Below, piece by piece: positions 33,781 through 43,125 of a DNA stretch of 64,000 nucleotides. The stretch lies in contig NZ_JAVFJK010000002.1 in the NCBI RefSeq assembly GCF_030908215.1, forward strand, positions 248,001 to 312,000, read 5' to 3'. The position numbers and the translations under genes are program-made. A model generated the notes under the pieces. It was not told where the DNA came from. It did no database searches and saw nothing but the letters and a program-made list of their open reading frames with translations. The first letter of the stretch is position 1. Every line of letters starts with the position of its first letter. The stretch is from Sinomonas sp. ASV486 (GTDB lineage: Bacteria > Actinomycetota > Actinomycetes > Actinomycetales > Micrococcaceae).

Positions 33781-35664
33781 ATGCCAGCTCTTCGTTCCCG
33801 CACCGTCACCCATGGCCGCAATATGGCCGGAGCCCGCGCACTGATGCGCGCCTCCGGCGTGGCCAACTCGGACATCGGCAAGCCGATCATCGCCGTGGCC
33901 AACTCGTTCACCGAGTTCGTCCCCGGCCACACCCACCTCGCCCCGGTGGGCCGCATCGTCTCCGAGGCGATCCACGCGGCCGGCGCGATCGCCCGCGAGT
34001 TCAACACGATCGCCGTCGACGACGGCATCGCCATGGGCCACGGCGGCATGCTCTACTCGCTGCCCTCCCGCGACCTCATCGCCGACTCGGTCGAGTACAT
34101 GGTCAACGCGCACTGCGCCGACGCCCTCGTGTGCATCTCGAACTGCGACAAGATCACCCCCGGCATGCTCCTGGCCGCCCTGCGCCTGAACATCCCCACG
34201 GTCTTCGTCTCCGGCGGCCCCATGGAGGCCGGCCGCGTGACACTCACGGACGGCTCGGTCCGCTCGCTCGACCTCGTCAACGCGATCTCCGACGCCGTCG
34301 ACGAGTCGATCTCCGACGCGGACATCGACCTTATCGAGCAGAACGCCTGCCCCACGTGCGGCTCGTGCTCGGGCATGTTCACGGCCAATTCGATGAACTG
34401 CCTCACCGAGGCGATTGGCCTCTCCCTCCCGGGCAACGGCTCGGTCCTCGCGACCCACACCGCGCGCAAGGCGCTCTACGAGCGGGCCGGGGCGACCGCC
34501 GTCGAACTCGCCACGCGCTACTACGAGCACGACGACGACTCCGTCCTCCCGCGCTCGATCGCTACCGCCGAGGCCTTCGACAACGCGATGGCCCTCGACA
34601 TCGCCATGGGCGGCTCGACCAACACGATCCTGCATCTGCTCGCGGCCGCGCAGGAAGCCGGCGTCGAGTACGGCCTGGCCGAGATCGACGCGAAGTCCCG
34701 CAAGGTCCCGTGCCTTGCGAAGGTGGCCCCGAATGTCGCCGGAAACAAGACCTACTACATGGAGGACGTGCACCGCGCCGGCGGCATCCCCGCGCTCCTG
34801 GGTGAGCTCAACCGCGGCGGCCTCCTGCACACCAACGTGCATTCGGTGCACTCCGATGACCTGACCTCGTGGCTCGACGCGTGGGACATCCGCGGTGGCA
34901 AGGCCACCGCGGAGGCCGAGCAGCTCTGGCACGCGGCACCGGGCGGGCAGCGCTCCTCGACCGCGTCCTCGCAGTCGACCGAGTGGACCTCCCTCGACAC
35001 GGATTCCGCGGGCGGCTGCATCCGCGCCGTCGAGCACGCGTACTCGAAGGACGGCGGCCTCGCGGTGCTGCGCGGCAACGTCGCGGTGGACGGAGCCGTG
35101 GTCAAGACGGCCGGCGTCGACGAGTCGATCTGGACGTTCGAGGGCCCTGCGGTCGTGTGCGAGTCACAGGACGAGGCCGTCGAGAAGATCCTGAACAAGA
35201 CCGTCAAGGAGGGCGACGTCGTCGTGATCCGGTACGAGGGGCCGAAGGGCGGCCCGGGCATGCAGGAGATGCTCTACCCGACCTCGTTCCTCAAGGGCCG
35301 TGGCCTGGGCAAGAAGTGCGCGCTCATCACGGACGGGCGCTTCTCCGGCGGTACCTCGGGCCTCTCGATCGGGCACATCTCCCCCGAGGCGGCTTCAGGC
35401 GGCACGATCGCCCTCGTGCAGGACGGCGACCTCATCCGCATCGACATCCCGAACCGCTCGATGGATCTCGTGGTGGACCAGTCCGAGCTCGACGCCCGCC
35501 GCGAGCGGCTCGAGGCCACCACCGGGTACCACCCCGCGAACCGCGAGCGCCCGGTCTCCGCGGCCCTGCGCGCCTACGCCGCCATGGCCACCTCGGCGGA
35601 CAAGGGCGCCGTACGCGACGTCGACTCGCTCACGCGGATCACGTCCCCGCAGCCGATTGCGTAA
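33781..35664 (+). CDS. ilvD: Dihydroxy-acid dehydratase
   Basis: 627 residues. Converts 2,3-dihydroxy-isovalerate and -methylvalerate to the 2-keto acids in valine, isoleucine and leucine synthesis. Fe-S ligands are seen in NCDKITPG and [11 protein letters not shown], plus GGSTNTILH and the C-terminal [21 protein letters not shown]. The length matches the long E. coli type (about 616), suggesting a [4Fe-4S] enzyme. No ribosome-binding site precedes ATG 33781. A convergent terminator follows. Confidence 0.95.
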   Translation: MPALRSRTVTHGRNMAGARALMRASGVANSDIGKPIIAVANSFTEFVPGHTHLAPVGRIVSEAIHAAGAIAREFNTIAVDDGIAMGHGGMLYSLPSRDLIADSVEYMVNAHCADALVCISNCDKITPGMLLAALRLNIPTVFVSGGPMEAGRVTLTDGSVRSLDLVNAISDAVDESISDADIDLIEQNACPTCGSCSGMFTANSMNCLTEAIGLSLPGNGSVLATHTARKALYERAGATAVELATRYYEHDDDSVLPRSIATAEAFDNAMALDIAMGGSTNTILHLLAAAQEAGVEYGLAEIDAKSRKVPCLAKVAPNVAGNKTYYMEDVHRAGGIPALLGELNRGGLLHTNVHSVHSDDLTSWLDAWDIRGGKATAEAEQLWHAAPGGQRSSTASSQSTEWTSLDTDSAGGCIRAVEHAYSKDGGLAVLRGNVAVDGAVVKTAGVDESIWTFEGPAVVCESQDEAVEKILNKTVKEGDVVVIRYEGPKGGPGMQEMLYPTSFLKGRGLGKKCALITDGRFSGGTSGLSIGHISPEAASGGTIALVQDGDLIRIDIPNRSMDLVVDQSELDARRERLEATTGYHPANRERPVSAALRAYAAMATSADKGAVRDVDSLTRITSPQPIA

Positions 35665-35758
35665 CCGCTGCGCCTGGTAAGAGTGCCGAGGGCCTGAACC
35701 GCCTCGAAAGCACCTTCGGCGCCCTAAGGGCATATCGGCTATCGGCTATCGAAACAGG

Positions 35759-35799
35759 TCAGGCGCCCCCACTCCCGGATTCGGGGTGAGGGCGCCTGA
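35759..35799. terminator. Bidirectional hairpin between ilvD and the DUF2637 gene
   Basis: The arms TCAGGCGCCC and GGGCGCCTGA pair perfectly, with further pairing inside the 21-base middle. It lies between convergent genes and can stop both. Confidence 0.8.
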
Positions 35800-35828
35800 T
35801 TTGTGTCGATATGCCCGCTCGGAGGCTG

Positions 35829-36989
35829 TCAGGCCGGAGACGAGACGAGTTCCTTCGCAGCTTCCTCGGCGGCGACCTCTGGGGCGGCTTCCGGAGCAGG
35901 CGTCGCGGCTGACGAGGCCGGCGCGGATGCAACGGTGAGGGTGGATGCAACGGCAGGCGTCGCGGCCGTTCCGGCGCTGGAAGCCGATGCGGTCTTGGAC
36001 TCCCCTTCCGCGGCGGGCTTCACGTCCGCCGCCACGGACCCGCGCAGGATCGGGTTGACGGCGGTGACCGTCCCGAGCTCCGGCATGAGCTGGCGCGCGG
36101 AGGCCGGGGCCTTCGGTGCCGTGCGGGCCGCTGCGGGCTTTGCCGCCGGGGCCGCAGGGACCACCGGCTGGGTGGCCGTGGTGGTCTTGCGGGGCTTGCG
36201 CTTCGGAGCTGCCTTGGGCTTCTCCGCAGACGCATCGGCGGCGGAAACGGCGGCGATCTGGCCCGTGTCGCCGGTCCTGCGCGACGAGCGGGCTGCAGGC
36301 TTCACCACGGGCGCGGCAGGTGAAGCGTCGGCGGCCGCGGTCTCGGCGCGCACCGAATCGGCAAGCACCGTCTCGGCGAGCACCGTCTCGACTACGTCCA
36401 CACCGCCGGCCGCGGCGTTTGCCGTCAGTGCGGGAGCCACCGGGGCGTCTGCCGCCGGGGCGGGAGCGGGCACCGCGTCAGCCGCGCTCGCAGCGCGCTC
36501 CATCTCCTCGGCGGCCGCGAGCGCAGCCTGGATCTCTGCGGAGTTGCGCGCGTACTGCACCAGTAGCACGGTGAGGTGCGTGATCGCGAGGAGCACCACC
36601 GGAGGCATGGCTGCCACGAGGGCGGAGACGGCGATCGGCACATTGCCGTTCGACGCCTTGACGGCGAGGATCGCGTGGATCGAGTTGGCTGCGGTCGAGA
36701 CCACGGCGCCGAAGAACAGCAGGATCCACGGGTAGAACTGCTCCTTGCCCTCACGGCCGGCGAGGGCAACGATGGCAACCGTCGCGGCGACGATCATGCC
36801 GTCCACGATGAGCGGCCACATCCACCCGATCTCGGGGTTGATGCCCGCCCGGACGGCGAGGTCGGTAAGGGCTGAGAAGCTCAGGACGAAGGCGCCTGAG
36901 CCGATGACGACCGTCGATGCGATGCCGGTGGCAACGATAGGTCGCGAGATAGGCTTATGCTTCACACGTTGGAGATTCTGGGGGTTCAC
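35829..36989 (-). CDS. DUF2637 membrane protein with long Ala/Pro-rich tail
   Basis: 386 residues. The first ~150 hold four transmembrane segments (IVATGIASTVVIGSGAFVL, MWPLIVDGMIVAATVAIVAL, YPWILLFFGAVVSTAANSI, VPIAVSALVAAMPPVVLLAI), the DUF2637 layout common on actinobacterial chromosomes and conjugative elements. The remaining ~230 residues are Ala/Pro/Thr-rich with a basic stretch (PKAAPKRKPRKTTT), probably cytoplasmic and disordered. GTG 36989 is used. DUF2637 proteins have been linked to plasmid transfer (SpdB), but this one has no transfer genes nearby, so its role is open. Confidence 0.75.
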   Translation of the reverse strand: MNPQNLQRVKHKPISRPIVATGIASTVVIGSGAFVLSFSALTDLAVRAGINPEIGWMWPLIVDGMIVAATVAIVALAGREGKEQFYPWILLFFGAVVSTAANSIHAILAVKASNGNVPIAVSALVAAMPPVVLLAITHLTVLLVQYARNSAEIQAALAAAEEMERAASAADAVPAPAPAADAPVAPALTANAAAGGVDVVETVLAETVLADSVRAETAAADASPAAPVVKPAARSSRRTGDTGQIAAVSAADASAEKPKAAPKRKPRKTTTATQPVVPAAPAAKPAAARTAPKAPASARQLMPELGTVTAVNPILRGSVAADVKPAAEGESKTASASSAGTAATPAVASTLTVASAPASSAATPAPEAAPEVAAEEAAKELVSSPA

Positions 36990-37052
36990 CCTAGTTTTCT
37001 ACCATGCCGTGGATACCGTCAGATGACGATATCCACGACGGCGTCCGCACCC

Positions 37053-38012
37053 TCACCTCCGCCGGTAGTAGTCCCTCCAAATCAGCCGATGGATCGGGAT
37101 GAGCCGGGGCAGTGACCGGACCCCCGGGATGAAGGGGACGAGCATGAGGGCGAGCGTCAGGACAACCATGATTCCGCTGATCACGAGGTCCGCGTTGGAG
37201 AGCCCGTTGAACGGCGGGATCTGGTACCAGAACGAGAACAGCCACAGCCAGGACTGGCCGGGGTAGTTGCCGGTCTCGTTCATCATGCCCCACTGGTCAC
37301 CCGTGAGGTGCTGTGCGTCCGCCAGGCCCTTGAAGTACGTTCCGTCGCCGAGCAGCAACTCGGTCCGTGTGTGGTCCAAGCCCGCGAGCGTCCCGCCGTC
37401 GAGCACGCGGTCCAGCGAACCGGACTGGGCCATCCCGAGCAGCGCCGAATCCAGCGCCGGCACGGGCCCGTAATCGCCCGACGCGACCTTGGCGGGGTCG
37501 TTGTCCGGGGCCTTCGAGAGGGCGTCTGAGTAGGCGCTGCTCCAGTCGGTGCGCTGCTGGTCCGTAGCGGTGTTCCACGCCGCGATCTCTGCCGGCTGCT
37601 GCGGCAGCGTGGCGAGCGGCCCGAGGACGAGGTCCTGGGCGGTGTCGACCGGCAGGCGGGCACCGGAGAGGCTCTGCAGATCGATTGGCCCGAGCGTCTG
37701 GCTCGCCCCCGGAGTCGAGTTGTAGGGGGGCCCGTACTGGGCGGTGCCGCTCGTCCCGCCGAGCTCGGCGGTCGCCGTCGCCACGAAGTCCGACGGCGCG
37801 GTGGTCGCCCACTGCTTGAGCGTCACCGGGGCGTCGTCGGGAGAACCGACGACGGCGGCGAGTCCCACGGTGAGCACTCCCACGACGACGCAGGCGTACA
37901 CGAGCTCCTTGACGAGGTCGTACTCGCGGACGGCCCCCGTCCATGGCCGTCGGTCGAGGTCCCTTGCGCCCCGGTGTTCATGCGGCGTCCGGCTGCGTTC
38001 CTTGATGCTCAT
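37053..38012 (-). CDS. Two-pass membrane subunit of a cytochrome b complex
   Basis: 319 residues. One transmembrane helix near residues 34-57 (VKELVYACVVVGVLTVGLAAVVG), about 200 extracytoplasmic residues (many Asp, Ala, Gln; no CxxCH haem c motif, no Rieske motif), and a second helix near the end (LVISGIMVVLTLALMLVPFIPG) followed by RLIPIHRLIWRDYYRRR. That last part resembles the C-terminal section of bc1/b6f cytochrome b or subunit IV. Its ATG overlaps the cytochrome b stop by four bases. Function inferred from this coupling. Confidence 0.65.
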   Translation of the reverse strand: MSIKERSRTPHEHRGARDLDRRPWTGAVREYDLVKELVYACVVVGVLTVGLAAVVGSPDDAPVTLKQWATTAPSDFVATATAELGGTSGTAQYGPPYNSTPGASQTLGPIDLQSLSGARLPVDTAQDLVLGPLATLPQQPAEIAAWNTATDQQRTDWSSAYSDALSKAPDNDPAKVASGDYGPVPALDSALLGMAQSGSLDRVLDGGTLAGLDHTRTELLLGDGTYFKGLADAQHLTGDQWGMMNETGNYPGQSWLWLFSFWYQIPPFNGLSNADLVISGIMVVLTLALMLVPFIPGVRSLPRLIPIHRLIWRDYYRRR

Positions 38013-38707
38013 GAGGGGTTGCCTCCCTGTGCTGCGGACCCACTCGGACGAAGCTGGGCGTCCGTCTCCGACGCCTCAAGCGGCGGGACGACGCCGTGCA
38101 CGCGGACGAGGAGGACGTGGAGCACGACGACGGCCCCCACCGCGAGCGGCAGCAGCACGATGTGCCACATGAGGATCTGCCCGAGGTTCGCGACGTTGAA
38201 CCACGCGCCCACCCCCACCGAGTTGAGGGCGTCCTTGGCCTGGAAGGCGATCCACTGGGAGTCGAAATTGGTCTGGAGGAGGTAGCCCGTGAATGCCGTC
38301 ACGATCGAGACGACGAACGAGATGACGCCCGTGATCCATGTCAGCGCGCGTCCTCCGCGCCACGACGCCATCCAGAACTTCCCCCACAGGTGGATGACCA
38401 TGAACATGAAGAACAGCTCCACGCCCCACAGGTGGGTGCTGTTGATGAAGTGGCCGGTCGCGGACACGTGGTACCAGGCCGGGCCGTTGAGCCCGAGGAT
38501 CACGCCCGAGACGATCACGTACAGGAGCGCCGCGATGGCTCCCATCCCGAACACGTAGATCCATGAGGCCACGTAGCTGGGCTGGGTCTCCGGAAGGAGC
38601 TTGTCCGGGGGAAGCGTGCGCACTCCCCACTGCCTGAACCTGCCGGTCCAGTTGACGATGTGCCCTCCGGGAGGCGCGCTCTGGGAGTCCGCTGGTGTGC
38701 CGCTCAC
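38009..38707 (-). CDS. Cytochrome b, N-terminal (b6-like) domain protein
   Basis: 232 residues, four transmembrane helices. His92 and His106 (13 residues between) and His182 and His197 (14 between) have the spacing of the two haem b ligand pairs of cytochrome b6. It should carry electrons across the membrane between quinol and an unknown partner. GTG 38707 follows GGAGGGGACGGCG and overlaps the stop of the small gene upstream. Neither a Rieske protein nor a cytochrome c gene is adjacent, unlike the normal actinobacterial qcrCAB. Confidence 0.85.
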   Translation of the reverse strand: MSGTPADSQSAPPGGHIVNWTGRFRQWGVRTLPPDKLLPETQPSYVASWIYVFGMGAIAALLYVIVSGVILGLNGPAWYHVSATGHFINSTHLWGVELFFMFMVIHLWGKFWMASWRGGRALTWITGVISFVVSIVTAFTGYLLQTNFDSQWIAFQAKDALNSVGVGAWFNVANLGQILMWHIVLLPLAVGAVVVLHVLLVRVHGVVPPLEASETDAQLRPSGSAAQGGNPS

Positions 38708-38880
38708 CGCCGTCCCCTCCCCCCGGGGAAGGGCAGGAACAGCGCGGCGACGAACAGCAGGATCATCACGATGATGACGATGAGGTTCCCCAGCTGCACT
38801 GTGAAGGATCCCCACCCGAGATAGATGCCGTCGGCGCCGAGACGGGCCGCTGCGGTCAACGCATTCAGTGTCGTGTCCAC
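38704..38880 (-). CDS. 58-residue single-pass membrane protein, first gene of the cytochrome b operon
   Basis: A short gene read from the sequence. It encodes a mildly hydrophobic start (VDTTLNALTAAARLGADG), then one transmembrane helix (QLGNLIVIIVMILLFVAALFLPF) and a basic end (PGGRGRR). GTG 38880 to TGA 38704-38706, with the stop overlapping the cytochrome b GTG (GTGA). The tight overlap and membrane character argue for a real small subunit. No clear ribosome-binding site is visible before it, so the start is uncertain. Confidence 0.65.
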   Translation of the reverse strand: MDTTLNALTAAARLGADGIYLGWGSFTVQLGNLIVIIVMILLFVAALFLPFPGGRGRR

Positions 38881-38969
38881 GGCACCACGGTCCGCCCGGC
38901 GCCGACGCCCAGATAGGGGCTTAGGGCCCCTCGCCCAAAGTCTCAGCTGTCACTCAGGTGATGCGAGTC

Positions 38970-40427
38970 TCAGAACGGATACGGCGCGATCTCGGATCGC
39001 ATGGTGAGCCACTGGATCTCCGTGAACGCGTCGATGTTCGACGTCGCGCCGCCGAATCTCGAGCCTGTCCCGGACGCGCCCACACCGCCGAACGGCGCGT
39101 TGGCCTCGTCGGAGACGGTCTGCTCGTTGATGTGGACCTTGCCCGAATGGACGCGGTCGGCGATCTTCATCGCCGTGCCGACGTCGCCGAGGATACCGAC
39201 AGACAGCCCGTACTCGCTCGCGTTGACCATCTCGACGACCTCGTCGACGCTGGAGAACCGCGTGACCGGGGCAACCGGACCGAAGATCTCGACGGCGAAA
39301 GCGGGGTTGTCCAGCTCAAGGTCCGCCAGCACCGTGGGCCGGTAGAACAGCGCCTCGTAGCTGCCGCCGGCCGTGAGGCGTCCACCGCGCGCAACGGCGT
39401 CCTGAACGAGGCAGTCGATCTTGTCGCGCTGGGCCTCGTCGATGATCGGCCCGAGGGCCACCTCAGAGGTAGCGGGATCGCCGACCGGCAGGTTCTCGGC
39501 CTTCGCAGACAGCTCTGCGACGTAGTCGTCGTACAGCGAGTCGTGGACGAAATGCCGACCCGTCGCCATGCAGATCTGGCCCTGGTGCAAGAACGAGCCG
39601 AAAGCACCGGCGGACGCGGCCTTCGCGAGGTCCGCCCCCGGCAGCACGATGAGCGCGCTGTTGCCACCAAGCTCGAGGTGTGCGCGCTTCAGCAGACGCG
39701 CGGCAGACTCGCCCACCTTGCGGCCCGCCGCGGTGGAGCCCGTGAACGAGACAACCCGCACTTCGGGCGACTCGACCACGGCGGCCCCCGTCTCGGCGCC
39801 GCCGGGCAGGAGCGAGAGCACACCGGCGGGCAGCCCGGCCTCCTCGAAGATGCGCATGAGCGTCACGCCGCCGCAGACGGCGGTGCGGGGATCCGGCTTG
39901 AGCAGGACCGCGTTGCCGAGCGCCAGCGCGGGCGCCACCGAGCGGATCGAGAGGACCAGCGGGAAGTTGAACGGCGCGATCACGCTCACGACGCCGGCCG
40001 GCCGCCTCCGCGCGAAGGACCACCTTTCCTCGTCCGAGCTCAGGACCTCCCCGTGCGGGTGCGACGGCAGGGCTGCCGCCTCATAGCACTCGTTCGCGGC
40101 GACGTGGGTCTCGATCTGGGCCTTGGCAGGGATGCTGCCGGCCTCGCGGGTGAGCCAGTGCTGGACCTCGGCGGCATGCTCCTCCCACAGCTGGCCCGCG
40201 CGGCGCAGGACAGCGGCGCGCTCTTCGGGCTTCGTGGCCGCCCAGTCGAGCTGGGACTTCGCGGCCAGCGAGGCCGCGCGGTATACATCGTCGCGGTTGG
40301 CGAGCCCCACGGAACCGAGGGTCGCTCCGGTAGCCGGCTCGACGGCGTCGAAGGCGCCACCACCGGCCTCGGTCCACCCGCCGATATTGACCTTGCCGCC
40401 CCACAGTGCGGCGTCGAGAAATGCCAT
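38970..40427 (-). CDS. Aromatic (benzaldehyde-type) aldehyde dehydrogenase
   Basis: 485 residues. Motifs: IAPFNFPLVLS, FTGSTAAGRK, LELGGNS (general base), GQICMATGR (catalytic Cys), EIFGPV. Close in pattern to NAD-dependent benzaldehyde/vanillin dehydrogenases (XylC/Vdh type, LELGGNSALIVL, HQGQICM). It would feed hydroxybenzoates to the protocatechuate branch. ATG 40427 follows GGAGG eight bases upstream; the open frame runs beyond it without a start signal. A divergent TetR gene sits 97 bases away and probably controls it. Confidence 0.87.
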   Translation of the reverse strand: MAFLDAALWGGKVNIGGWTEAGGGAFDAVEPATGATLGSVGLANRDDVYRAASLAAKSQLDWAATKPEERAAVLRRAGQLWEEHAAEVQHWLTREAGSIPAKAQIETHVAANECYEAAALPSHPHGEVLSSDEERWSFARRRPAGVVSVIAPFNFPLVLSIRSVAPALALGNAVLLKPDPRTAVCGGVTLMRIFEEAGLPAGVLSLLPGGAETGAAVVESPEVRVVSFTGSTAAGRKVGESAARLLKRAHLELGGNSALIVLPGADLAKAASAGAFGSFLHQGQICMATGRHFVHDSLYDDYVAELSAKAENLPVGDPATSEVALGPIIDEAQRDKIDCLVQDAVARGGRLTAGGSYEALFYRPTVLADLELDNPAFAVEIFGPVAPVTRFSSVDEVVEMVNASEYGLSVGILGDVGTAMKIADRVHSGKVHINEQTVSDEANAPFGGVGASGTGSRFGGATSNIDAFTEIQWLTMRSEIAPYPF

Positions 40428-40523
40428 TCCGGTGACCTCCCTGTCACTGTCTTTCGACCAGCCTAAGCCCGGTGCGCTGCAAGCCGAACGGAGGCGGCTC
40501 TGGGGTGGGCAGATAATGGTCCG

Positions 40524-41099
40524 ATGCCGAAGATCTCCGCCCCGACCGTCGCCGAGCACCGCGGCGCCCAGCGTGCGGCGCTGATCCGGGCGGCCGAGGC
40601 GGTCCTGCTCGAGGGGGGTCTCGCGACGGTGAGCCCGCGCACCGTGACCGAGCGGGCCGGCCTTGCCCGCTCGAGCTTCTACGACTACTTCCCCTCGAAG
40701 GACGATCTCCTCGTGGCTGTTGCCCTCCAGGCCTTCGACCGCTGGAACGACGAGATCTCCGCCGAGCTCGCCAAGTCGGCCCCGGGACTCGACCGGCTTC
40801 GCGCCTTTGTCGAGGCGACGCTGCGCATGACGGCCGACGGAAGACACGGCCTCGCAACGTCTTTGCGGGAGGCCGAGCTGACCCCGAAGCGCCACGAAGG
40901 CATCGACGCCCTGCATGCCGCGCTGTTCCGGCCTCTCGCGGAGACGCTCGCCGAGCTCGGGCACTCGGACGCCGCGCTGTGGATGCACCTCGCGCAGGGT
41001 GTGCTCGGCGCCGGGGTGCAGCTCGTCGAACACGGGGCGGACCACAGGACGGTGGCCGAGGCCGCCTTCCAGCTCCTGACCCACGGCCTGCCTGCCTAA
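40524..41099 (+). CDS. TetR-family transcriptional regulator
   Basis: 191 residues. TetR HTH at residues 14-60 (RGAQRAALIRAAEAVLLEGGLATVSPRTVTERAGLARSSFYDYFPSKDDLLVAV). Divergent from the aromatic aldehyde dehydrogenase and 138 bases upstream of the FtsX-type ABC genes, so it may control either; palindromes near the ABC promoter (41158-41207) are candidate targets. Confidence 0.87.
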   Translation: MPKISAPTVAEHRGAQRAALIRAAEAVLLEGGLATVSPRTVTERAGLARSSFYDYFPSKDDLLVAVALQAFDRWNDEISAELAKSAPGLDRLRAFVEATLRMTADGRHGLATSLREAELTPKRHEGIDALHAALFRPLAETLAELGHSDAALWMHLAQGVLGAGVQLVEHGADHRTVAEAAFQLLTHGLPA

Positions 41100-41157
41100 C
41101 AGCGGCCGCTTCTCCCGGCTCTCCCATCGCATCTAATCCGGAGCCTGCTCTCTCTTT

Positions 41158-41207
41158 TTGCCGACGTCGGCAACTAACTGACATACTGCCGGAATGATTC
41201 CGACAGG
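41158..41207 (+). promoter_or_regulatory. Promoter with two palindromes before the ABC exporter
   Basis: TTGCCGACGTCGGCAA is a perfect 16-bp palindrome (41158-41173). Its left end also serves as a -35-like TTGCCG; CATACT 18 bases on (41182-41187) can be the -10. A second dyad, CTGCCGGAA-TGA-TTCCGACAG with one mismatch, spans 41187-41207. Overlap with -35 and the start region suggests repression. Confidence 0.55.
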
Positions 41208-41236
41208 TAGTCGGAAAAATTCCCCTAGGAAGTGAC

Positions 41237-42379
41237 ATGTTCCTTGCTCTGCGCGAACTCAGGTTCGCCCGCGGCCGGTTCACGCTCATGGGCGCCGTGA
41301 TTTCACTGATCGCCGTGCTCGTGGTCCTGCTCTCCGGCCTCTCCTCTGGCCTCGTCAACGATGGCGTCTCCGGGCTCAAGTCCCTCAGCGCCACCGCATT
41401 TGCCTTCGACAAGGGCACCATCAAGGACAATGCATTCAGCCGTTCCCTCGTGGACGGCAGGCAGCTTCAGGCCTGGAAGGCTGCCTCCGGGATCGAGCAT
41501 GCTGAGCCCATGGGCGTGAGCATCGTCAACGGCGCGACGTCCTCCGGCCGCCAGGTCGATCTGACCCTCTTCGGCGTCGAGCCTGCCGGGTTCCTTGCCC
41601 CGGCCATCGCAGAGGGACACAGTCTCGGTGCCCCCGATGGGATCGTCGTCTCGTCCACCCTCAAGGCGAAAGGCGTCACAGTCGGCGATGTCGTGACCCT
41701 GGACCGGATAGGGACCAAGCTGACGGTGGCCGGGTTCACTGAAGGCCAGGCCACCTTCGGCCACGTCGACGTCGCGTACCTCCCGATCGGCACGTGGCGG
41801 CTGCTCGCCTCCAACACGGCCGCGGCGGGCGCGCCCACCCGGGCCCAGGTGGACGCGGCTGGCTACCCGTACTCGAGCGTCGTGGCACTCGAGGCGGCAC
41901 CCGGACGGTCCCCCGACTACGCGGCCCTCGACGCAGGCGCGGGCACGATGACGATGTCCAAGGCCCAGGCATTCAACGCCTCCCCCGGCTACGAGGCAGA
42001 GACCCTGACGCTGAGCATGATCCAGGTCTTCCTGTACGCCATCTGCGCGCTCGTGGTCGGCGCCTTCTTCACCGTCTGGACCATCCAGCGCACCCAGGAA
42101 ATCGCCGTGCTGCGCGCCATGGGCGCCTCGGGCGGGTACCTGCTGAGGGACGGCCTCGCCCAAGGCGCGATCCTCCTGCTCGGTTTCACGGCGATAGGAG
42201 TCGCCATCGGCGTCGGGTTCGGAGCCATGATCCCCGACGCCGTGCCCTTTGCGCTCGAGGCGGCTCCCATTGCCCTTGCCACCGCTCTCACTGTGGTGCT
42301 CGGTCTTCTTGGCGCGGCCGTCGCCGTCCTGCGCATCACGCGCGTCGATCCCATCACTGCCCTCGGAGGAAACCGATGA
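41237..42379 (+). CDS. FtsX/MacB-type ABC transporter permease
   Basis: 380 residues. One N-terminal transmembrane helix (LMGAVISLIAVLVVLLSGL), a ~210-residue extracytoplasmic domain, and three C-terminal helices (IQVFLYAICALVVGAFFTV, GAILLLGFTAIGVAIGVGF, IALATALTVVLGLLGAAVAVL), the FtsX layout, ending with the typical RVDPITALGG. AGGAAG precedes ATG 41237. It works with the ATPase gene that overlaps its stop. A resistance or export role is inferred. Confidence 0.87.
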   Translation: MFLALRELRFARGRFTLMGAVISLIAVLVVLLSGLSSGLVNDGVSGLKSLSATAFAFDKGTIKDNAFSRSLVDGRQLQAWKAASGIEHAEPMGVSIVNGATSSGRQVDLTLFGVEPAGFLAPAIAEGHSLGAPDGIVVSSTLKAKGVTVGDVVTLDRIGTKLTVAGFTEGQATFGHVDVAYLPIGTWRLLASNTAAAGAPTRAQVDAAGYPYSSVVALEAAPGRSPDYAALDAGAGTMTMSKAQAFNASPGYEAETLTLSMIQVFLYAICALVVGAFFTVWTIQRTQEIAVLRAMGASGGYLLRDGLAQGAILLLGFTAIGVAIGVGFGAMIPDAVPFALEAAPIALATALTVVLGLLGAAVAVLRITRVDPITALGGNR

Positions 42380-43080
42380 CCTCGATCCCCGCATCAGACC
42401 TGCCCGTGCCCGCCCTCGAGATGTCGGACCTCGTGTTGGAGCTCGGCGACGGCGACGGCAGGGTCCGCGTCCTCGACTCGGTCAGCCTCCGGGTCGAGGC
42501 GGGCGAGTTCACCGCGATCGTCGGGCCGTCCGGTTCGGGCAAGTCCTCGCTCCTGGCGGTGGCGGGCCTGCTAGCGAAGCCGACCTCCGGCGTCGTGCGT
42601 GTCCACGGGACGGACGTCGTCGGCCTCGGGAAGGGCGCGGCGGCCCGATTCCGGCTCGCGAATATCGGCTTCGTCTTCCAGTCCGCGAACCTGATCCCCG
42701 CACTCACTGCCGCCGACCAGCTCCGTCTCGCGGGACGGCTCGCGGGCAACCGGACCGTGGACCCGAAGAGCCTGCTGGAGGCTGTGGGCATGTCCCAGAG
42801 GGCGAACCACCGCCCTGGGCGCCTCAGCGGCGGCGAGCGCCAGCGCGTTGGGATCGCGCGGGCGCTGGTCAACCGACCGAGCCTGCTCCTTGTCGACGAG
42901 CCGACGGCCGCCCTCGACCGCCGCCGCAGCCACGAGGTCGTGTCCCTCCTCGCGGACCAGGCCCGTGAGTCGGGCGCCGCCGTCGTCATGGTGACGCACG
43001 ACCGGGATGTCCTCACCCAATGCGACCGGGTGCTGGAGATGTCCGACGGGCGCCTTGCCGAGGTCGGCGTGCCGGCCTGA
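42376..43080 (+). CDS. ABC transporter ATP-binding protein (LolD/MacB type)
   Basis: 234 residues. Walker A GPSGSGKSS, Q-loop FVFQSANLIP, signature LSGGERQRV, Walker B LLLVDEPTAALD and the switch His in MVTHDRD. Its ATG overlaps the permease stop by four bases. Powers the FtsX-type permease. Confidence 0.92.
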   Translation: MTSIPASDLPVPALEMSDLVLELGDGDGRVRVLDSVSLRVEAGEFTAIVGPSGSGKSSLLAVAGLLAKPTSGVVRVHGTDVVGLGKGAAARFRLANIGFVFQSANLIPALTAADQLRLAGRLAGNRTVDPKSLLEAVGMSQRANHRPGRLSGGERQRVGIARALVNRPSLLLVDEPTAALDRRRSHEVVSLLADQARESGAAVVMVTHDRDVLTQCDRVLEMSDGRLAEVGVPA

Positions 43081-43125
43081 CGCGCCTGAGGTCGGCGAGC
43101 CTGCGCCGTCGGGTCCGCGCCCTCC

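Noticed and set aside
33778-35037. Long minus-strand frame opposite ilvD
   Set aside because: Shadow of a well-recognised gene.
35829-36989. DUF2637 protein as a sign of a conjugative plasmid segment
   Set aside because: No relaxase, FtsK-type transfer protein or replication gene is nearby; the gene sits beside ilvD and respiratory genes.
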